From the NCBI GenBank assembly GCA_903881085.1, contig CAIRSA010000517.1, positions 1 through 45,027 of the forward strand: a stretch of 45,027 nt of DNA, read 5' to 3'. The stretch comes from an uncultured Acidobacteriia bacterium. Lineage in GTDB: Bacteria; Acidobacteriota; Terriglobia; Bryobacterales; Bryobacteraceae. Below, one piece after another: positions 41,499-45,027 of this stretch (position 1 is the first letter of the stretch; each line of letters starts with the position of its first letter). The position numbers were made by a program, and so were the translations under genes. The notes beneath the pieces were generated by a model. That model searched no databases, was not told the DNA's origin, and saw only the letters and a program-made list of their open reading frames with translations.

Positions 41499-41505
41499 CG
41501 ACGCC

Positions 41506-42270
41506 CTAGTTGACCCAAGGCCCGCGACTTGGGCGGTCGTTCTGCTTCTTCATATAAACCTGGAACTTGCGTTTCGCACGCTGCAGCTTCCACTCTTTAT
41601 ATTGAAATCTCAGATATGCGCCGAGGTCGAAGTTCGACGGCGAATAGGACCGCAAATAGATGTATCCAAAGATCATGCCACCCAGGTGGGCCACATGGCT
41701 GACGCCGCTATCGGAGGCGCTGATGGAGCTTAAGAAAGCAATGGCGCCCAGGATCATCACAAAATATTTTGCCTTGATCGGGAACAGGAAGCTGAACAGC
41801 AGCGTGCGGTCTGGATACAGCATGCCGAACGCCATCAACAGCCCATAGATTGCGCCAGATGCGCCAATCGTACGTCCATTCATGTTGCCGAAAAGCAGGT
41901 TGGCCAGCACCACGCAGATTCCCGCACCCACACCGCACGTGAAGTAGAACTGCAGGAAGCGCTTGGAGCCCCATCTGCGTTCCAGGTCAACGCCGAACAT
42001 GTACAGCGTCAGCATGTTGAACAGGATGTGCGTGAACCCATATGGGTCATGCAGAAACATGTAGGTGAACAGTTGCCAGATGGCGAAAAAGTGCACCACG
42101 GCAGCCGGAACCAGTGCAAAGTGGTTAAAAAACGCCCCTGCTCCAGCCTGGACGGCTATGAAGTTGAGTACGAAGACCCCGATATTGACGATCAGGAGCC
42201 ACTTTACGGCCTGCGGAGTACCGCCGAAATTCGAGTAGTTTTGTGCGTAGGAACGAGTCCCGTATGCCAT
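41506..42270 (-). CDS. Rhomboid-family intramembrane serine protease
   Basis: This 254-residue membrane protein has six hydrophobic helices and a basic C-terminal tail (WKLQRAKRKFQVYMKK). The catalytic Ser138 is in the GASGAIYG motif of helix 4 and the catalytic His195 in HVAHLGG of helix 6. The oxyanion-region motif HILFNM (His81, Asn85) is present in helix 2. This is the complete basic rhomboid core, expected to cleave transmembrane segments of other membrane proteins. A small membrane-protein gene lies 28 bases upstream on the same strand. The substrate is unknown. Confidence 0.94.
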   Translation of the reverse strand: MAYGTRSYAQNYSNFGGTPQAVKWLLIVNIGVFVLNFIAVQAGAGAFFNHFALVPAAVVHFFAIWQLFTYMFLHDPYGFTHILFNMLTLYMFGVDLERRWGSKRFLQFYFTCGVGAGICVVLANLLFGNMNGRTIGASGAIYGLLMAFGMLYPDRTLLFSFLFPIKAKYFVMILGAIAFLSSISASDSGVSHVAHLGGMIFGYIYLRSYSPSNFDLGAYLRFQYKEWKLQRAKRKFQVYMKKQNDRPSRGPWVN

Positions 42271-42298
42271 CTATTGTCCAGAATAACAGAAGTCGCGG

Positions 42299-42571
42299 TC
42301 AATTCTGCCGCCGCCGTAAATGATATGCTGCGATTTCCATGAGCACGCCGAGGCTCATCCAAACCTGCCAATGCGAGAACAGGCCGCGTTCGATCGGGAA
42401 TTCTCCCGTCCAACTCATATCGGCTGCTAGTCGCCAGAACGCTAGGGCCGCCGCCATTAAAGCTGTTGGAACCAACAGCGCGGTGAAAAGGGGTAGTGCT
42501 TGATGCTTGGCTTCATCCCACGGCGCTGTAACTGCCTTCAGGCGCGTTGTAAGTTGTTTGGTACGGATCAT
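42299..42571 (-). CDS. Small two-helix membrane protein, hypothetical
   Basis: This 90-residue protein has two predicted transmembrane helices (LFTALLVPTALMAAALAFW and WQVWMSLGVLMEIAAYHL) joined by an aromatic loop with FPIERGLFSHWQVW. The start at 42571 is favoured over 42583 because GGAGG lies 5 bases before it. No known domain is recognised. It is cotranscribed with the rhomboid protease gene by position, and its topology would let it act as a small partner or substrate, though nothing in the sequence shows this. Confidence 0.7.
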   Translation of the reverse strand: MIRTKQLTTRLKAVTAPWDEAKHQALPLFTALLVPTALMAAALAFWRLAADMSWTGEFPIERGLFSHWQVWMSLGVLMEIAAYHLRRRQN

Positions 42572-42583
42572 AAAGACCTCCAC

Positions 42584-42909
42584 CTGCGAGAGTAGATGCG
42601 GTAGGCGGGCTATAAGTTTCCACGGAAAGAAGTGTAGTCTCCAAACCTGGGGAAGTAGTTTTCCGCAAATTGTGCGGGAATGCTCGACTCCGAAAGCTGG
42701 GGACTGCCCTCAATGCGAGTCATCCGGCAGGTGACGAGTGCGTTGCATGCAGGGAAATAGCATGAGCCAAAACCGCTAACTAACGTGCGCGGCTCGGTTA
42801 GCGGTTACCTCCTGTTCACCGAGCCGCGCACGTTAGTAAGCGGTTCTTCGGGATCAATTGAATCTCCATTATCCGGCCCAATTCCCCGTCGAGGTCAGGA
42901 TGTCCGAGG
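42584..42909. other. Non-coding gap holding a long hairpin
   Basis: The gap between the TIR gene and the small membrane-protein gene contains the inverted repeat at 42771-42837 and otherwise no gene-like sequence. Confidence 0.4.
42771..42837. repeat. 20-bp inverted repeat with a competing inner hairpin
   Basis: A perfect 20-bp stem pairs 42779-42798 with 42818-42837 around a 19-base loop. A second inverted repeat, AACCGCTAAC (42771-42780) with GTTAGCGGTT (42797-42806), shares bases with the left arm and loop, so the two folds exclude each other. There is no T tract, so it is not a standard terminator. It may be a dispersed intergenic element. Confidence 0.75.
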
Positions 42910-44250
42910 TTAAAACAGGCTGAGCTGTTCGTCTTGCTTTTCAGCGCTTGCCGCCAGATAGAGCGGCCGGTTCCAGGCTTCCAGAATCCAGCGCGTTTCG
43001 CGGGTACACTCCTCGAGCATGGCCCGATCGCCCTTTCGCATAGCGACCTGCGAAAGCTGATCCATCCAATGAAAGGCTTCTACCAACCGGTTCTGCTTCT
43101 TCGTCAGCAAATAGGCTGCGCGGGAAAGTTCGCAGGCCAGCGTCCAAGTCTCCTGAATGAAGGCGCGAGCGAGGCAACGGTCGATGGCAAGTTCGAGATC
43201 CGGCAGATCTTCCAGGCAGCCTGCTTCGTCCGATGCCCAGCAGCGAAAGCGGTTCCAAACAGCGCGGGCATGCGGCAACACCAGCGGCTCCTCTGGCAAC
43301 GAAGGCTTGCGCAGCCGGAATCGCCCCGTTTTGTTGAGCGCGATGAGGTGCGAGTTATCAAGCGCACCGGCCTTTCCCGCGATCTCTTCCACCAGATGCC
43401 AGCGGAACCCGGCCTGTGAGCAGACGGCCGCGGCGCGGTGCAACTTCGTAGGGCCAACCGATTTGCGAAGGTGTTCTGGAGCTATGGCGATGGACGAACT
43501 GCGGCCTCCGGGCGAGAGTTGTCCAAACAGAGACTGTGTGATGCCGTCGAATATCAATAGTGGACGGCGCGAAACGCAGGCCTCGCGGATCTGAGTGAGG
43601 TTCTGTTCGAGTTCGCCCGAAGTCTGGATCTTCAACGCGGCAGCCAGTTCGCCAACCAGAGAAACAAAGGGGCGCATGGCGCAGTGCAGCCAGTGGACAC
43701 TTTCATAGTCCTTCCAGCTTGACTTGATGAAGGTTACTGTTTCGCCGGCGGTCGCCGATGCGGCGCCCGGAGCGTCAGCCAGTTGCTGCATCATCGGTTC
43801 CAGGTCGAACTCTTCTGGCGCGATCTGCGGAATGCCATCCGGATACTCTCTCACCGCGTCCATGCTGATCAACCAGCGGCGGATTTCGCGCTGGGTTGCC
43901 AGCGTGCCCGCTTCAAGGTCGAAAAAGTTCTTGCGCCGCAGCAGGGCAGGGAAGTTGCATTCAGCCGCGCGGATAATTCCGACGGGAATGCCGGCCGCCT
44001 CGGGCTCATCAAACAGAACTGGCTGCCAGTAGTCTCGAATCCACTTGACCGGCGCTGAATGCGGCGAGAGCAGCGCCAGAATCACATCGGCCGTCTGTCC
44101 TTCGCGGATCTTCTCTATCAGTTCAGCAGGCGAATCGATGACGCCATCTTCGATGAAAAATCGCACGTCCGCCCCACGCACAAGGAATTGGGCAATGTCG
44201 TGGGCGAGCGGGGAATCCTGCCGGGCGTAGCAGAGGAAAACGGTGCGCAT
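42910..44250 (-). CDS. TIR-domain protein with C-terminal clamp-binding-like motif
   Basis: This is a 446-residue protein. Residues 1-115 form a TIR domain (VFLCYARQDSPLAHDIAQFL, RFFIEDGVIDSPAELIEKI, ADVILALLSPHSAPVKWIRD). The glutamate expected after the conserved Trp (W70) in NADase-active TIRs is not at its usual place; D73, Y74 and W75 stand there, with E82 further on. The middle (~165-300) resembles a degenerate NTPase or STAND region (RRPLLIFDGITQSLFG, LSPGGRSSSIAIA). The C-terminal part (~350-430) is helical and TPR-like (AFIQETWTLACELSRAAYLL, RAMLEECTRETRWILEAW). The last five residues are QLSLF, the consensus β-sliding-clamp-binding peptide. No known Thoeris or CBASS partner is adjacent. 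The gene is divergent from the HAD phosphatase. Confidence 0.85.
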   Translation of the reverse strand: MRTVFLCYARQDSPLAHDIAQFLVRGADVRFFIEDGVIDSPAELIEKIREGQTADVILALLSPHSAPVKWIRDYWQPVLFDEPEAAGIPVGIIRAAECNFPALLRRKNFFDLEAGTLATQREIRRWLISMDAVREYPDGIPQIAPEEFDLEPMMQQLADAPGAASATAGETVTFIKSSWKDYESVHWLHCAMRPFVSLVGELAAALKIQTSGELEQNLTQIREACVSRRPLLIFDGITQSLFGQLSPGGRSSSIAIAPEHLRKSVGPTKLHRAAAVCSQAGFRWHLVEEIAGKAGALDNSHLIALNKTGRFRLRKPSLPEEPLVLPHARAVWNRFRCWASDEAGCLEDLPDLELAIDRCLARAFIQETWTLACELSRAAYLLTKKQNRLVEAFHWMDQLSQVAMRKGDRAMLEECTRETRWILEAWNRPLYLAASAEKQDEQLSLF

Positions 44251-44261
44251 GGACTTCTCTA

Positions 44262-44289
44262 GTTATAGCATTGCAGGGATCGCTACAAT
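44262..44289. promoter_or_regulatory. Divergent -10 elements between TIR and HAD genes
   Basis: TATAAC on the minus strand (44267-44262) and TACAAT on the plus strand (44284-44289) are candidate -10 boxes for the TIR and HAD genes in their 52-base shared gap. The -35 boxes are not convincing. Confidence 0.35.
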
Positions 44290-44302
44290 AAAGAAATCCC
44301 GC

Positions 44303-44908
44303 ATGCTCAAAACTATTATTCTCGACCTCGGCAACGTGATTGTCCCGCTGAATTTTCCCGCTGCATACGATGCCATGTCTTCCCGATGCGGCGTGCCCGC
44401 CGCCGAACTGCAAAAACGGTTTGCCACCACCGGGCTGTTTCACGCCTTTGAGTCAGGCTCGATCGAGCCTGAGGAGTTTTTCCGCCAATCGATGGAACTG
44501 ATCGGCGGCGAGATGACATTCGCCGAATTTAGCGAAATCTGGTGCCTGATCTTTTTGCCGCAGACATTTATTCCCGAGTCCATGCTGCTGAGTCTACGCG
44601 AACGCTATCGCCTGGTATTGCTATCGAATACAAATGCGATTCACATTCCCTTTCTGCGCGCGCAATATCCGTTATTGCGGCACTTCCATGCCCAGGTGTT
44701 GTCGCATGAAGTGCGCCAAATGAAGCCCGGTGCCGCCATGTACCTGACTGCTTTGTCTCACGCTGACGGGACTCCCGAGGAGTGCTTCTTTACGGACGAT
44801 ATCGCTGCCTACGTAGAGGGCGCACGCGCACACGGAATCCAAGCCGAGCAGTTTTTAGGCTTGGAAAAGCTAGAGAAAGACCTGCGTGCCCGCGGCGTAG
44901 AGTGGTAG
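44303..44908 (+). CDS. HAD-superfamily phosphatase, YihX-like
   Basis: This 201-residue subfamily IA haloacid-dehalogenase-like hydrolase is probably a sugar-phosphate phosphatase. Motif I is ILDLGNVIVPL with the nucleophile Asp, motif II LVLLSNTNAIH, motif III Lys in RQMKPGAAMY and motif IV ECFFTDDIAAYVEGA. The DLGNV and SNTN signatures resemble YihX, an alpha-D-glucose-1-phosphate phosphatase. The ATG at 44303 is chosen over an upstream frame extension that would overlap the TIR gene start. The substrate is not defined by sequence. Confidence 0.88.
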   Translation: MLKTIILDLGNVIVPLNFPAAYDAMSSRCGVPAAELQKRFATTGLFHAFESGSIEPEEFFRQSMELIGGEMTFAEFSEIWCLIFLPQTFIPESMLLSLRERYRLVLLSNTNAIHIPFLRAQYPLLRHFHAQVLSHEVRQMKPGAAMYLTALSHADGTPEECFFTDDIAAYVEGARAHGIQAEQFLGLEKLEKDLRARGVEW

Positions 44909-44996
44909 GGCGGGCTTCAACAAAGCCACCGCGAATCCGCGGGTAGAGCGTGAATCTGCGAGGAGGACCGCTCCCTCAGGGCGTGTGAAGGAATCA

Positions 44997-45027
44997 GTTT
45001 GATCGCAAATTGGACCGGCGAATCGCC
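44997..45027 (+). repeat. REP-like palindromic repeat, copy 4 (cut by window end)
   Basis: The sequence from GTTTGATCGCAAATTGGACC through CGGCGAATCGCC matches the left unit at 20724 with 4 differences in 31 bases. The right half of the palindrome lies beyond the window. Confidence 0.7.

Noticed and set aside
42910..44250. TIR gene as part of a Thoeris or CBASS system
   Set aside because: No ThsA-like, cyclase or sensor gene is adjacent; the neighbours are a HAD phosphatase and a rhomboid pair.
1..45027. CRISPR arrays, tRNA or rRNA genes, prophage or intact insertion sequence
   Set aside because: No regularly spaced repeats, cloverleaf-like genes, phage structural genes or transposase genes were recognised on either strand.

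Overview
The window looks like chromosomal DNA of an Acidobacteriota, most likely a Solibacter/Bryobacter-type soil bacterium. The signs are high GC, an Oar-like TonB receptor with a carboxypeptidase-regulatory N-terminus, a VWFA-related protein of the acidobacterial type, a PEP-CTERM protein, several Tat-type secreted enzymes (sulfatase, Gfo/Idh/MocA, DUF1593) and many secreted peptidases. No rRNA, tRNA, CRISPR array or intact transposase was seen. The assignment rests on gene content only.

Layout. 1-1707: 3' part of aceE (pyruvate dehydrogenase E1). 2046-7679, minus strand: J-domain protein, prmA, Gfo/Idh/MocA oxidoreductase, acyl-CoA ligase and M28 peptidase, tightly packed. 7752-10873, plus: gamma-glutamyltransferase and a DUF1593 nucleoside-hydrolase-like protein. 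11049-14594: Oar-like receptor broken by two compensating one-base frameshifts, convergent with a sulfatase. 16433-20586: a 1109-residue hybrid histidine kinase and a response regulator with an ATPase-type output domain, coupled by an ATGA overlap. 20587-21131: palindromic repeats and a GTPase remnant. 21132-23234: glycerol-type aquaporin and MFS transporter. 23363-24750: a Y-family DNA polymerase homologue whose D-E metal-ligand pair is replaced by G-A but which keeps a clamp-binding motif, followed by a UPF0175 protein. 25095-27797: S9 peptidase. 27897-31659: PEP-CTERM protein, p-cresol-methylhydroxylase-like flavoprotein and FeeM/LuxI-like acyltransferase. 32542-37551: TetR regulator followed by a DevC/DevA/DevB/TolC-type export operon with a readable operator over its promoter. 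37538-39741: GH3 enzyme coupled to a stand-alone receiver protein. 39873-42571: VWFA protein, orphan HTH protein, rhomboid protease and a small membrane protein. 42910-44250: TIR-domain protein ending in a canonical sliding-clamp-binding pentapeptide. 44303-44908: HAD phosphatase.

How the parts may work together. The TetR/ABC/HlyD/TolC set reads as a self-regulated tripartite exporter. The neighbouring acyltransferase and flavoprotein could make an acylated or aromatic small molecule, but only their proximity suggests that it is the export substrate. The most unusual points are the TIR protein with a C-terminal clamp motif, the catalytically altered Y-family polymerase with its UPF0175 neighbour, a four-copy palindromic repeat family, a hairpin with two competing folds at 42771-42837, and a mobile-element-like insert between the adaptor and TolC genes.
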